DNA of 64,000 nt from Phycisphaerales bacterium (GCA_035627955.1 DASPKU010000007.1:186001-250000); one strand, 5' to 3'; numbered from the stretch's first letter, positions 8,422 to 18,721 are shown. Notes: generated from the letters alone by a model not told the origin. Numbers and translations are program-made.

Positions 8422-10092
8422 ATGAAGTCCATCGCCGCCGCGCTCTGCCTGGTGGTCGCCGCCCCCGCCCTTGCCCAGCCTCTCACCAACGCATTCACCT
8501 ACCAGGGTGAGCTCGCCAGCGCCGGCGGCCCCGCTGCCGGCCTGCACGACTTCGAGTTCGCCCTTTACAGCGCCCCCACCGGCGGCCTCCAGGTCGGCCC
8601 CACGCTCTGCATGGACAACCTCGACGTCGTGAACGGCCGCTTCGCCGTGCAGCTCGACTTCGGCGCTCAGTTCAACGGCCAGACCCGCTACCTCGAGGTC
8701 CGTGTGCGTCAGGATTCCGGCCTCGCCTGTGGCAACGCGACCGGCCTGGAGACCCTCGCCCCGCGCACGCAGCTCACGGCCGCGCCCAACGCCGCCTTCG
8801 CCCTCACCGCGTCCAACGCCTTCAACGCGTCCACCGCCAGCAACGCCACGCAGCTCAACGGCCAGCCGCCAACCTTCTACACCAACGCCGCCAACCTTGC
8901 CTCAGGCACGCTGCCCAACGCCCGCCTGTCCGGCACCTACTCCAATCCCGTCAACCTTCAGAGCAGCAGCAACACCTTCGCCGGCAACGGCACCGGCCTG
9001 ACCGGCCTCAACGCCTCCAACATCAACGTGGGCATCCTCAGCCCCGGGCACGGCGGCACGGGATCCAGCATCACCTCCGCCAGCAACGGCCAGGTGCTCA
9101 AGTGGAACGGCGCCGCCTTCGCACCCGCCGCGGACACCGACACGACATACGTCGCCGGCAACGGCCTCTCACTCAGCGGCACCACTTTATCACTCTCCAC
9201 CGCGGGCGCCACTGCCGGCGAGGTGCTCAAGTTCAACGGTGTTTCCTGGAGTGCCGAGCCCGATGCGGACACCAACACCACCTACGCTGCGGGCAACGGC
9301 CTCGCCCTCACCGGGACCACCTTCGCGCTCTCCACCGCGGGCGCCACCGCCGGCGAGGTCCTCAAGTTCAACGGCGTCTCCTGGAACGCCGAGCCCGACG
9401 CCGACACCAACACCACCTACACCGCCGGCGCGGGGCTCTCGCTCACCGGCACCACCTTCGCCCTTGCCAACAACGGCGTGAGCGGCGGCGCCGGCGGGGT
9501 TCTCACGGATAACTCCATCACCTCCGCCGACCTCGCCAGCGACCCCAACTCCCTCATCCGCGTCACCGGCGGCAACATGGCCGTGTCCAGCGGCAACATA
9601 CAGGTGGCCAACGTCATCACCGCCAACGACTTCTCCTACGGCGGCAACGTCACCTCCTTCTACATGCTCGCCCCTTCCGACTTCGTCTCACGCGACGGCA
9701 CGCCCCTCTCAATCAACAACGGCAGCATCGCGGCCGTGTACCCACAGAGCACCACCACCGAAGGCCTTGTCGCCCCTGTGCACCTTCCCAACGGCGCCAC
9801 CATCACCGCCGTGCGCTTCTACGTCGTGGACTTCTCCTCCGCCATCAATCTCACCTGCTCTCTCATCGAGCAGGCGCCCACCTCGACCACCGGCAACCTC
9901 ATCGCCCAGACCACCAGCTCGGGCAACTCGACCACCGTCCTCACGCTCACCGTCTCCGGCCTCTCCGAACTCGTTGAAAACTCCACCAACACCTACTTCG
10001 TGACCGCCGTCCCCACCGGCTCCTGGACCAGCACCGCCCTCAGCGTCCGCGGCGTCCGCATCGACTACACCATGCCCCGCCCCGCACGCTGA
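8422..10092 (+). CDS. secreted modular protein 4 (FTYQGEL N-domain, C-domain type B)
   Basis: 556 residues with Shine-Dalgarno GGAGGA before the ATG. Signal peptide ending APALAQ. N-domain: FTYQGELASAG, DFEFALYSAPTGG, RYLEVRVRQD, LTAAPNAAFAL. The middle carries a near-exact tandem repeat of about 42 residues (TYxAGNGLxLxGTTxxLSTAG, ATAGEVLKFNGVSW, PDADTNT), present two to three times. The C-domain (YGGNVTSFYML ... DYTMPRPAR) is shared with the protein at 13058, down to an identical YTMPRPAR end. Expected in the envelope or outside the cell. Confidence 0.85.
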   Translation: MKSIAAALCLVVAAPALAQPLTNAFTYQGELASAGGPAAGLHDFEFALYSAPTGGLQVGPTLCMDNLDVVNGRFAVQLDFGAQFNGQTRYLEVRVRQDSGLACGNATGLETLAPRTQLTAAPNAAFALTASNAFNASTASNATQLNGQPPTFYTNAANLASGTLPNARLSGTYSNPVNLQSSSNTFAGNGTGLTGLNASNINVGILSPGHGGTGSSITSASNGQVLKWNGAAFAPAADTDTTYVAGNGLSLSGTTLSLSTAGATAGEVLKFNGVSWSAEPDADTNTTYAAGNGLALTGTTFALSTAGATAGEVLKFNGVSWNAEPDADTNTTYTAGAGLSLTGTTFALANNGVSGGAGGVLTDNSITSADLASDPNSLIRVTGGNMAVSSGNIQVANVITANDFSYGGNVTSFYMLAPSDFVSRDGTPLSINNGSIAAVYPQSTTTEGLVAPVHLPNGATITAVRFYVVDFSSAINLTCSLIEQAPTSTTGNLIAQTTSSGNSTTVLTLTVSGLSELVENSTNTYFVTAVPTGSWTSTALSVRGVRIDYTMPRPAR

Positions 10093-10109
10093 ACAAGCCC
10101 ATTACCGAG

Positions 10110-11321
10110 ATGCACCACATGCTCCGATCCCTCACGCTCTTCGCCGCTCTGCTCGCCGCCCCCGTCCTCGCGCAGCCCACCAACACTTCTATCACCTTCC
10201 AGGGCCGGCTCACCAACGGCGGTGCATCCGCCAACGGCCTGCACGACATCCGCGTCACCCCCTATGACGCCCAAGCCGGCGGCGCGGCCCTTGCCGCCAC
10301 CACCTGCATCGACAACGTCGAGGTCACCGACGGCCTCTTCACCGTCACCCTTCCCAATGCGCCCTTCGGCAAGACCGCCGGCGCCTACCTCGAGGTGCAG
10401 GTCCGCGCCGACCCCACCGGGCTGGTGGGCTGCGCCACCACCTCGGGCTACACGACCCTCACGCCGCGTCAGCCGGTGACCACCGCCCCCACCGCCGCGT
10501 ACGCCCTCGCCTTCCCCTCGCGCACGCAGAACCTCCCCGGCGCCGTCCGCTACAACGCCGAGAACGGCCGCTTTGAGGGCTACAACGGGGCCTATTGGGC
10601 GCCCTTCCAAATGGGCGAGGGGCTGCCCCCACCCAACCAGCAGGACTTCACCACCCCAGGCACGAGCACGTTCGTCGTGCCCGAGGGCGTCTCTTCCATT
10701 GGTGCGGACATTTGGGGCGGCGGCGGTGGCGGCGGTGGTGTCCGCACCGACGGTAACCTCGCGACCTCCTGCCAGTTTCCCAACTACCCCTACCGCGGCG
10801 GCGGGGGCGGCGGCGGCGGCGGGATGTACGCGCGCATCACCTTCCCCGTCACGCCCGGTGAGACCCTCACGCTTGTTGTCGGGGCCGGCGGTCAGGCCAG
10901 CACCACCGCTCCCGGCCAGCACGGGGGCCCATCCACCATCAGCCGAACCGGAAACATCATCTTCATGGCCCCGGGGGGCACCGGCGGCTTCGTCGGGCAG
11001 CTCCACAACCAGTCCTACTTCGTGTCACCTCCCGGTCCGGCCTCTGGCGCCGGTGGGCAGGGCGGCAACGGGCCCCTGATGCACCCATCCGTGAGTCTTC
11101 TGAGCATTGAAAACGGCGCGACCGGCGGGAACGGCATCGCGCTCCTGTGCAACCAGGTTGGTACCACCATGATGCCCGCCGGCGGCAACTTTGGTGAAGG
11201 ACGCACCGCCGGAACTCCGCTTGGGACCATGTCCGCGGGCCGTGGCGGCCTCGGCACCACCCCCAGCAACCTTCTCAACAGCGCCGGCACCGCGGGCGCG
11301 ATCCGCTTGTTCTGGAACTGA
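10110..11321 (+). CDS. secreted modular protein 5 (FTFQGRL-type N-domain, Gly-rich C-domain type C)
   Basis: 403 residues, 17 bp after the previous stop and so possibly cotranscribed with it. ATG 10110 is used; ATG 10119 is an alternative. Signal peptide ending AAPVLAQ, then ITFQGRLTNGG, DIRVTPYDAQAGG, YLEVQVRADP and TLTPRQPVTTAPTAAYAL. A short PGAVRYNAENGRFEGYNGAYW segment leads into a long Gly-rich C-domain with poly-Gly runs, FPVTPGETLTLVVGAGG and the end GAIRLFWN. The same C-domain type occurs in the protein at 40979-42175. Such Gly-rich sheets occur in adhesive or structural exported proteins; function unproven. Confidence 0.83.
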   Translation: MHHMLRSLTLFAALLAAPVLAQPTNTSITFQGRLTNGGASANGLHDIRVTPYDAQAGGAALAATTCIDNVEVTDGLFTVTLPNAPFGKTAGAYLEVQVRADPTGLVGCATTSGYTTLTPRQPVTTAPTAAYALAFPSRTQNLPGAVRYNAENGRFEGYNGAYWAPFQMGEGLPPPNQQDFTTPGTSTFVVPEGVSSIGADIWGGGGGGGGVRTDGNLATSCQFPNYPYRGGGGGGGGGMYARITFPVTPGETLTLVVGAGGQASTTAPGQHGGPSTISRTGNIIFMAPGGTGGFVGQLHNQSYFVSPPGPASGAGGQGGNGPLMHPSVSLLSIENGATGGNGIALLCNQVGTTMMPAGGNFGEGRTAGTPLGTMSAGRGGLGTTPSNLLNSAGTAGAIRLFWN

Positions 11322-11387
11322 CGGGGCGCCGCTGCTGCAGGGGCCGAGAACCTTGGTCATCGCACCAGCACGACCCCGCGTACACCC

Positions 11388-11415
11388 TTGCCAACCGCCC
11401 CCATCGTGCTAACTT
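11388..11415 (+). promoter_or_regulatory. sigma70-type promoter of the modular gene at 11440
   Basis: TTGCCA (11388-11393), 16 bp ending TGC (extended -10 character), TAACTT (11410-11415), 25 nt before the ATG. Confidence 0.65.
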
Positions 11416-11439
11416 GGCCCTCCTTTAGAGGTGCCCACG

Positions 11440-12696
11440 ATGCGTACCCGTCTTCACCTGTGGCCGCTCGCCCTCGCCCTGATCCTGCCCGCGGCCCCCG
11501 CGCTCGGTCAGCCCCTCACCACCGCCTTCACCTACCAGGGCGAGCTCGGCGCGTCCGGCGGCCCCGCGAGCGGCACGTACGACCTCCGTTTCGCCCTCTT
11601 CTCCGCGCCGGCGGGCGGCACTCAGTCGGGCGTCACGCTCTGCGCCGATGATGTCGCGGTTGTGGACGGCCGCTTCACGGTGGAGCTCGACTTCGGCCCT
11701 CAGTTCACCGGCGTGCAGCAGCACCTCGAAATCCTGGTCCGGCCCGACACCGGCAGCGGGTGCGGCGACGCCTCCGGCTTCACCACACTGACGCCGCGGA
11801 CGCCGCTCACCGCCACGCCCAACGCCTCCTTCGCTCTGACCGCCGCGGTCGCGCAGACCGCCCACGCCAGCGCTCCCGCCGGCTTCCGCTTCCCCGACGG
11901 CTCCATCCAGCACCGCGCGGCGGCGGGCGCGACAAGCCCATTAGTCACCAGCGGCCTGCCCGCGGGCTCCACCTTCACCGTCACCCTCGGCGGCACCCCC
12001 GCCACGCTCGTCGGCGCGTACACCGTCAACCGCGTGATGTCCGCCAGCGGAAACACTCCGACCGGCGGCTACACGTTCCAGCAGGGCACGTTCAAGGTCC
12101 GCCGCCCCCTGACCAGCGACACCACCTGGGCCGACTGGATCCTGACCGGGACACGGCCGCCGCTCAACATGACCCTTGCCTGCAACGGCGCCAGCGTGGT
12201 CTGGTCAACCAGCAACATCGCCATCCGTCAGCTCCGCCTCACCAGCGTCGACGGCGTCACCTACGAAGAAGCCGAGCTGCACCCTTCCGGCACGCAGCTC
12301 AATCTCCTCCGCACCGTCAGCGGCTCTGCGGTCACCGACCCACCCTCAACCGACCTGCCGGGCACGATCTTCGCCATCAACAACGCCGCCGACCCCAGCA
12401 TCGTGGTCTACGGCCCCACCTCCGGACTCCTCCTGCCAATGGACCCCACGACCGGCCAAAGCACCGGCGGCCGCAGCTTCTTCACCTGTACGGTCCGCAC
12501 CAACCCCTTCGCGTCCCCCGTCATCCGCGACCACTTCCTCAACACCGCTAACAACGTGCCCGCGGCCGTGGTCGTCAACGGCAACCAGTGGCGGACCGGC
12601 CCACGCTATTACCCCACCTCCTGCACGCTCCGCCTCGCCGATGACGGCCTGCCCATCGAGGAGTACGGCATCGTTCTGCACCCGCCGGGCACGTGA
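11440..12696 (+). CDS. secreted modular protein 6 (FTYQGEL N-domain, C-domain type A)
   Basis: 418 residues. ATG 11440 is preferred over GTG 11431 because AGAGG lies 8 nt before it. Signal peptide ending APALGQ. N-domain: FTYQGELGASGG, DLRFALFSAPAGG, LEILVRPDTG, LTATPNASFAL. It lacks the long middle repeats of its relative at 1020 and passes almost directly into the type A C-domain (FPDGSIQHRAA, YEEAEL, MDPTTGQ, CTVRTNPFAS, LRLADDGLPIEEY). This makes it a short version of the protein at 1020, with the same start and end modules. Confidence 0.85.
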   Translation: MRTRLHLWPLALALILPAAPALGQPLTTAFTYQGELGASGGPASGTYDLRFALFSAPAGGTQSGVTLCADDVAVVDGRFTVELDFGPQFTGVQQHLEILVRPDTGSGCGDASGFTTLTPRTPLTATPNASFALTAAVAQTAHASAPAGFRFPDGSIQHRAAAGATSPLVTSGLPAGSTFTVTLGGTPATLVGAYTVNRVMSASGNTPTGGYTFQQGTFKVRRPLTSDTTWADWILTGTRPPLNMTLACNGASVVWSTSNIAIRQLRLTSVDGVTYEEAELHPSGTQLNLLRTVSGSAVTDPPSTDLPGTIFAINNAADPSIVVYGPTSGLLLPMDPTTGQSTGGRSFFTCTVRTNPFASPVIRDHFLNTANNVPAAVVVNGNQWRTGPRYYPTSCTLRLADDGLPIEEYGIVLHPPGT

Positions 12697-12734
12697 CGCC
12701 CGTCACCGTCGCCCTCGTCCGCCCCGCCCGCACG

Positions 12735-12954
12735 CTACTTCTTCTCTCTCTTCTTCTTCGGCTTGGGCAGCTCCGGCCCGCAGTCATCATCCGCGATCAA
12801 CCCATCCGCGGCCACGACCCCGCCAGCGCCGCCGCGATCGCGCCCGCCCGCCGCCCTCGTACCGCGCCAGCTCCGGGTCGGCCGCGCAGCCGCTCGCGCC
12901 GGCAACGATCGCCGCGCACACCCCGGGCGCGATGACGCCGCGCCAGTAGCCCAT
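12735..12954 (-). pseudogene. frameshifted copy of the small lipoprotein
   Basis: From ATG 12954 the frame reads a hydrophobic start, then SGCAADPELARYEGGGRA, closely matching CASDPELARYQGGGRA of the lipoprotein at 608-874. It then soon meets a stop. The neighbouring frame continues with GGAGGVVAADGLIADDDC and a Lys-rich tail ending at 12735, matching GGVVGGAAVIAG and the basic tail of the intact copy. A single frameshift around 12835-12850 joins the halves. It may be a true pseudogene or a sequencing error. Like the intact copy, it stands divergently before a modular gene. Confidence 0.65.
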
Positions 12955-13005
12955 CCCAATCACCTAAGACCCGCCCGGCCCGCGGTCAATAGCAAACGCC
13001 ACGTC

Positions 13006-13033
13006 TTGCCAAACACCGACCCCGTGCTACCTT
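13006..13033 (+). promoter_or_regulatory. sigma70-type promoter of the modular gene at 13058
   Basis: TTGCCA (13006-13011), 16 bp ending TGC, TACCTT (13028-13033), 25 nt before the ATG. It is very close in sequence to the promoter at 11388. Confidence 0.65.
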
Positions 13034-13057
13034 TGCCGCCCTCCGGAGGTCCATCCC

Positions 13058-14311
13058 ATGCGTACCCGTCCCGCCCGGTGGCCGCTCGCGCTGCTCGCAA
13101 CGCCCTTGCTCGCGCTCCCCGCCCTTGCCCAGCCCCTCACCAGCACCTTCACCTACCAGGGCGAGCTCGCCAACGGCGGCCAGCCCGCCAGCGGCGTCTT
13201 CGACCTTGAGTTCCGGCTGTTCGATTCCGCCGCCGGAGCCACGCAAGTCGGCCCAACCCTCTGCTCCGACAACCTTACGATCACCGGCGGCCGCTTCACC
13301 GTCCAGCTCGACTTCGGACCCGTGTTCGGCGGCCCGTCCCGGTACCTCCAGGTCCGCGCGCGTCAGGACACCGGCCTCTCCTGCGCCGACCCCGCCGGGC
13401 TCGTCACCCTCGAGCCACGCACGAACCTCACCGCGTCGCCCGCGGCCTCCTACGCCCTCTCCGCCCCCGCCGCCGGCCTCACCGGCCTCCTCCCCGACGA
13501 CCGTCTCACCAGCAACATCCCACGCCTCGACGCGACCAACCAGTTCTGGGGCATCAACCAGTTCAACGGCTTCACCGGCGTCAACCGCGGCTTCCCCCTC
13601 ACCAGCGCCGAAGTCTTCGGCCTCCAGAACTCCCCCGCCCAGACCGGCTACGTGGGCATGTACATCAGCTCCACCGCCGGCGAGTCGGGCCTGCCCTTCT
13701 ACGGCTACGCCGTCAACGGCCAGTACGCCTGGAGCATGCTCGACTCGGGCGGCACGTGGCACCTGGTCAACAACGGCCTTCCCCTGAGCGTCACCAGCAA
13801 CCAGAACGTCGGCATCGGCAACCCATCCCCCGAGCGCCGCCTCGACGTCGCCGGCACCGCCCGCGCGGACGAGTTCGAGTACTCCGCCCCCGTGACCTCG
13901 TACATCTCCATCAGCCCCACCGCCTTCGTCGGGACCGACTACATCGCCGTGCACAGCCTCAACGGCCACGTGAGCGCGCCCACCGCGTCGAACATCCACA
14001 TGTTCGCGCCGCTCAACCTCCCCCACGGCGCCACCATCACGGGTGCCGAGCTCAGGGTGCTGAACCAGTCTGGGAACTTCGTCCGCTTCCGCGTGCTCTA
14101 CACGCCCTGGTTCGGGTCCGAGGCCACCGCCACCAACATCTACGACGTCTCCACCACCGACGCAGGCGTGCTGACCCTGACCGCCTCGAACCTCAACCAC
14201 CAAGTCAACAACGAGGGCGGCACCCTCAGCATCTACGTCCGCGGCGGCCTGCAGGTGGCCCGGATCTACGGCGCCCGCATCGAGTACACCATGCCCCGCC
14301 CCGCCCGCTGA
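13058..14311 (+). CDS. secreted modular protein 7 (FTYQGEL N-domain, C-domain type B)
   Basis: 417 residues, with CCGGAGG before the ATG. Signal peptide ending LPALAQ. N-domain: FTYQGELANGG, DLEFRLFDSAAG, RYLQVRARQD, LTASPAASYAL. A short middle (NQFWGINQFNGFTGVNRGF, QNVGIGNPSPERRLDVAGTA) leads to the type B C-domain (LPHGATITGAELRVL ... EYTMPRPAR), which shares its last residues with the protein at 8422. Last member of the tandem array; the next gene (nuoF) begins 36 bp downstream with its own putative -10. Confidence 0.85.
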   Translation: MRTRPARWPLALLATPLLALPALAQPLTSTFTYQGELANGGQPASGVFDLEFRLFDSAAGATQVGPTLCSDNLTITGGRFTVQLDFGPVFGGPSRYLQVRARQDTGLSCADPAGLVTLEPRTNLTASPAASYALSAPAAGLTGLLPDDRLTSNIPRLDATNQFWGINQFNGFTGVNRGFPLTSAEVFGLQNSPAQTGYVGMYISSTAGESGLPFYGYAVNGQYAWSMLDSGGTWHLVNNGLPLSVTSNQNVGIGNPSPERRLDVAGTARADEFEYSAPVTSYISISPTAFVGTDYIAVHSLNGHVSAPTASNIHMFAPLNLPHGATITGAELRVLNQSGNFVRFRVLYTPWFGSEATATNIYDVSTTDAGVLTLTASNLNHQVNNEGGTLSIYVRGGLQVARIYGARIEYTMPRPAR

Positions 14312-14347
14312 CCACGGCCCCTGCCTCTACCCCTACACTCCCCGCCT

Positions 14348-15874
<1,527 letters not shown>

Positions 15875-15892
15875 TCTCGACATTGCCGAGGA

Positions 15893-15995
15893 CCAACGAG
15901 CCCGACGCGCAAGCGAGGGTCTTCACCCCGTAGGGGTGACCGCATGTAGCCGTGGGTTAGCGAGTCCGCGAGCGTAACCCCCGGTCACGCACGCG
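15893..15995 (+). repeat. dispersed 27-bp repeat plus palindrome
   Basis: The 27-bp block 15893-15919 (CCAACGAGCCCGACGCGCAA, then GCGAGGG) recurs at 19703-19729 with one change, and inverted at 63728-63754. It is followed by GGGTTAGCGAGTCCGCGAGC GTAACCC, a second palindrome, near 15953-15980. The interval 15875-16060 has no gene. Confidence 0.75.
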
Positions 15996-16060
15996 TCCGT
16001 GTCCGCAGCCCGAAGGGGTGCTCGCACCTCACCCTCCACGATGCGGTACGCTCCCACCGC

Positions 16061-16435
16061 ATGCAGCCCCAAAGGATCTTCTTCGGCCAGCCGAGCCAAC
16101 GCCCCACAAAGCTGCTGAACTCCATCGCCCAGGCGCTCGCCACCGACCCGCATGCCACCGCGGCGTATCTCGGCCAGATGTACACCGTCGGGACCGACCC
16201 GGCACCCGTCGTCACCATCGGCCTCGCCGCCGGACCTCACTTCCATGAGGCACGCGCTCGGCTGGAACCAACCCTGCTCGCCTGGACCACCGAAGCTGAC
16301 GCCCCCGTCGACCTCGTAGACGTCAACGAGCGCGGCACGATGTCCGATTACCTCCGCAGCACGATCCCGTTCTGGGAACGCAACCCGCCCGGACTCTTCC
16401 GACGGCTCGTGCGCGCGTTGACAAAGAAACGTTGA
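16061..16435 (+). CDS. SseB C-terminal-domain-like protein
   Basis: 124 residues. The pattern FFGQPSQRPTKLLNSIAQAL, AAYLGQMYTVG, PVVTIGL, DAPVDLVDV and MSDYLRSTIPFWER matches what I know of the C-terminal domain of the enhanced-serine-sensitivity SseB family (yPteLv.aL, aYLaQ, pvdfvei, ...PFYeR). The longer N-terminal SseB domain is absent, so only this domain is present. No signal peptide, so cytoplasmic; the biochemical role of the family is unclear. TACGCT (16047-16052) lies 8 nt before the ATG with no Shine-Dalgarno, suggesting a leaderless message. Confidence 0.65.
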   Translation: MQPQRIFFGQPSQRPTKLLNSIAQALATDPHATAAYLGQMYTVGTDPAPVVTIGLAAGPHFHEARARLEPTLLAWTTEADAPVDLVDVNERGTMSDYLRSTIPFWERNPPGLFRRLVRALTKKR

Positions 16436-16470
16436 CCGCGCGATCGCACCGACTGCTATCGTGCCGCGGC

Positions 16471-17004
16471 ATGCCCACTCCGGGACCCACCCCCGACCCC
16501 ACCCTGAAACCCTTCGTCTACTCCTGGGGCCTGCGCTCGCGCGCCCCGATCTCGCACTACCGCCGCGCGCTCGTTTTCGCGCCCCTCGCCGCCGCCGCCC
16601 TCACCTACGCCGCCGTCCGCGCCACCAACGACCCCAATCGCTGGATTTACGCCGCCATCGCCGCCGTGGTGTGGGTCCTCGCCATCACCCTCTTTGTCCA
16701 CCCCATCATCGCCCGCCGCACCCCCGCCTCCCGCAATATCAAGGTCCACGAGTTCCGCCGCGTGATCGAGTTCCACAACGCGCCGATCACCACCGGCCTC
16801 TTCCGCACCCGCACCCTGCCCCACTACGAGTGCCCCATCGCGGACGTCCGCTCCGTCAGGCTCCGCCGTGGCGCCACCGGCCCCCACCTCTTCATTGAAA
16901 CCCCCGAAGGCCGCGTCCACATCACCACCCGCCACGACACTATTAGAGTCGAAGAGCTCTACCTCATACTCCGCGACCTCACCAACGCGCCTAGGCCTCG
17001 TTAG
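16471..17004 (+). CDS. two-span membrane protein, PH-like C-terminal domain
   Basis: 177 residues from ATG 16471. The open frame extends to 16432, but that part overlaps the previous stop. Two adjacent hydrophobic helices (ALVFAPLAAAALTYAAV and WIYAAIAAVVWVLAITLFV) are followed by a basic soluble domain rich in beta strands (VIEFHNAPITTGLFRTRTL, IADVRSVRLR, LFIETPEGRVHITTR). That arrangement resembles bacterial PH-domain membrane proteins. TATCGT (16457-16462) is 8 nt before the start and there is no Shine-Dalgarno. Function unknown. Confidence 0.6.
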   Translation: MPTPGPTPDPTLKPFVYSWGLRSRAPISHYRRALVFAPLAAAALTYAAVRATNDPNRWIYAAIAAVVWVLAITLFVHPIIARRTPASRNIKVHEFRRVIEFHNAPITTGLFRTRTLPHYECPIADVRSVRLRRGATGPHLFIETPEGRVHITTRHDTIRVEELYLILRDLTNAPRPR

Positions 17005-17019
17005 ACTTGCTCACGTCCC

Positions 17020-17080
17020 ATGCTCTCGCATGCTTCCCATGGCTCCCATGGGAGTCATGGGAGTGCATGTGAACGCATGC
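17020..17080 (+). repeat. short palindromic repeats of the CATGGGAGT type
   Basis: GCATGCTTCCCATGGCTCCC, then ATGGGAGTCATGGGAGTGCATG. Similar strings occur at 17757-17800, 19839-19870 and 39747-39770 (TCATGGGAGTCATAGGACTC). They flank the S23 gene on both sides. Confidence 0.6.
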
Positions 17081-17099
17081 AATCAAGGCGAGTCTTCCG

Positions 17100-17747
17100 A
17101 TGCCCGACTCCCCCGAGCACTTCCTGCCCGTCCACCGCGACTACCACCTCCTCCTGTCATTCCAGAAGGCCGAGGTGATCTTCGACATCACCTTCCACTT
17201 CTGCGAGCGGTTCTTGTCGAGGGGTGATCGCACCGTCGATCAGATGACCCAGGCCGCACGTTCGGGCAAGCAGAACATCATCGAGGGCAGCAAGGCCGGG
17301 CTCACCTCCCGCGAGATGGAGATCAAGCTCACCAACGTCGCCCGCGCCAGCCTCGAGGAACTGCTCAACGACTACCTCGACTACCTGCGCCCCCGAGAGC
17401 TACCGATCTGGGACCGCAACTCTAAGGAGGCGCTCTTCGTTCGACAGCTCTCCCGCGAACTCCACCCGAGCTCCACCGGGTCACATGCCTCTCCTGCCTC
17501 CCATTGCTCACACCCCTCCCGCACCCCCGCCGAAGCCCGCGCCCTCCTCATCGACTTTGCAAAAACCAAGCCCCCCGAGGTCGTCGCCAACATCGCTCTC
17601 TGCCTGATCCACCAGACCAACTACCTTCTCGACCAGCAGGTGCGGCGCCTCGAGCACGACTTCCTCAAGCACGGCGGCATGCGCGAAGCCATGACCAGGG
17701 CCCGCCTCCAGCACCGTTCACAGAAGAAACCGCCATCACAGAGCTGA
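17100..17747 (+). CDS. four-helix-bundle protein (S23 / 23S rRNA-intervening-sequence family)
   Basis: 215 residues. The core LLSFQKAEVIFDITFHFCER, MTQAARSGKQNIIEGSKAG, KLTNVARASLEELLNDYLDYL and the later CLIHQTNYLLDQQVRRLEHDFL fits the S23/four-helix-bundle family, which includes proteins encoded in 23S rRNA intervening sequences and many free-standing homologues of unknown function. A Ser/His/Pro-rich stretch in the middle (SSTGSHASPASHCSHPSRTP) interrupts the helices and looks inserted. Palindromic CATGGGAG repeats lie on both sides. No export signal. Confidence 0.85.
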   Translation: MPDSPEHFLPVHRDYHLLLSFQKAEVIFDITFHFCERFLSRGDRTVDQMTQAARSGKQNIIEGSKAGLTSREMEIKLTNVARASLEELLNDYLDYLRPRELPIWDRNSKEALFVRQLSRELHPSSTGSHASPASHCSHPSRTPAEARALLIDFAKTKPPEVVANIALCLIHQTNYLLDQQVRRLEHDFLKHGGMREAMTRARLQHRSQKKPPSQS

Positions 17748-17820
17748 CGAGTGTCCCGCATGCGTTCTCATGCACTCGCATGGCTCCCATCGGGAGTGGA
17801 CCTTCTGGAGGCCGTTGAGC

Positions 17821-17889
17821 CGCGTCCCTCGTCCCTGAAAACTCCGCTGGTGCAAAAGGGGCTCAGCCGCCCCTCTTGCGACTCCCTGC
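17821..17889 (+). repeat. dispersed repeat, copy 1 (other copy at 18643)
   Basis: CGCGTCCCTCGTCCCTGAAA...ACTCCGCTGGTGCAAAAGGG...CCCCTCTTGCGACTCCCTGC. The same order of blocks occurs at 18643-18713, so the SMI1-like gene between them is flanked by direct repeats. Confidence 0.8.
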
Positions 17890-17958
17890 TGAAGGCACCG
17901 CGAGGTGCGGGACCCGTCCGCACCAGCGTGCGAGGCGCCGATTGCTACGCTGCGCGGC

Positions 17959-18510
17959 ATGCAGCCGGAATCCCCCGCCCAGCTCCTCGCCCGCCTGGCC
18001 GCGCACTGCCTCCGCCATGATCTCCCCCCGCCCCAGCCCGCCAACCGGCACGAGATCGCGCTCCTCCGCCTCGCGGTTCCCTTCGAACTCCCCCAGGACC
18101 TCCTGCACTGGCTCTCCCTCTTCCGCGGCGGGGTTGTCTCCCTCCGCGACATCGACCGCTTCTACGGCACCGACGCGCAGCTCAGCATCGCGGGCGAACT
18201 CGAGCTTGACCCGTCGCTTGCGGAGCGCCGCTGGGTCCCCATCGCCAACGACGGCTGCGGCGACCTCTACTGCCTGGTCTGCCCGGCGACCGGCCCGCGC
18301 CCGGTCGTCTTCGTTGACCACGAGCTCGGATCGGATTCTGCGTACATGGTGGCCTCGGGCCTTTTCCCGTTCCTTCAAGTGATCCTCTCCGAGCCGGAGA
18401 ACGACGACGATCCGAACTACGAGCCGGTCTACACCAACCCGGACCGGTTCTTCGAGGCCGATCCCGCGGCCGCCGCCATCCGCGGCTTCCGCTACGCGTG
18501 GCAGGAGTGA
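17959..18510 (+). CDS. SMI1/KNR4 (SUKH) family protein
   Basis: 183 residues from ATG 17959; the frame opens earlier at 17905 without protein-like sequence. Features typical of SUKH proteins are the helical start, LLHWLSLFRGGVVSL, the central WVPIANDGCGDLYCLV, VVFVDHELGS and a final aromatic-rich helix. In bacteria this superfamily often supplies immunity proteins for polymorphic toxins, but many members are stand-alone. No toxin is visible nearby. TACGCT (17946-17951) lies 7 nt before the ATG. Direct repeats at 17821 and 18643 bracket the gene, which could mark past insertion. Confidence 0.78.
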   Translation: MQPESPAQLLARLAAHCLRHDLPPPQPANRHEIALLRLAVPFELPQDLLHWLSLFRGGVVSLRDIDRFYGTDAQLSIAGELELDPSLAERRWVPIANDGCGDLYCLVCPATGPRPVVFVDHELGSDSAYMVASGLFPFLQVILSEPENDDDPNYEPVYTNPDRFFEADPAAAAIRGFRYAWQE

Positions 18511-18578
18511 GCGCGGGTGCATTGGCGCACCCCATGGCGGCGTTGTCCGCCCGTGCGGGTTCACGGCCACCGTCCAAT

Positions 18579-18713
18579 CCACTGAGAACGGCCCGAGAGC
18601 TCGAGAGGGGCGGCCCTGACTGAAACCCCTCTCGGTTGCGCGGCGTCCCTCGTCGCTTAAAACTCCGCTGGTGCAAAAGGGGTTTTAGTCGGGCCCCTCT
18701 TGCGACTCCCTGC
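18579..18713 (+). repeat. two adjoining dispersed repeats
   Basis: 18579-18644 matches 3664-3726 (CCACTGAGAACGGCCC ... TTGCGCGGC). Directly after it, 18643-18713 matches 17821-17889 (GCGTCCCTCGTC...CTTGCGACTCCCTGC). The two elements are therefore composite here but separate elsewhere. Confidence 0.8.
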
Positions 18714-18721
18714 CCGGACCC

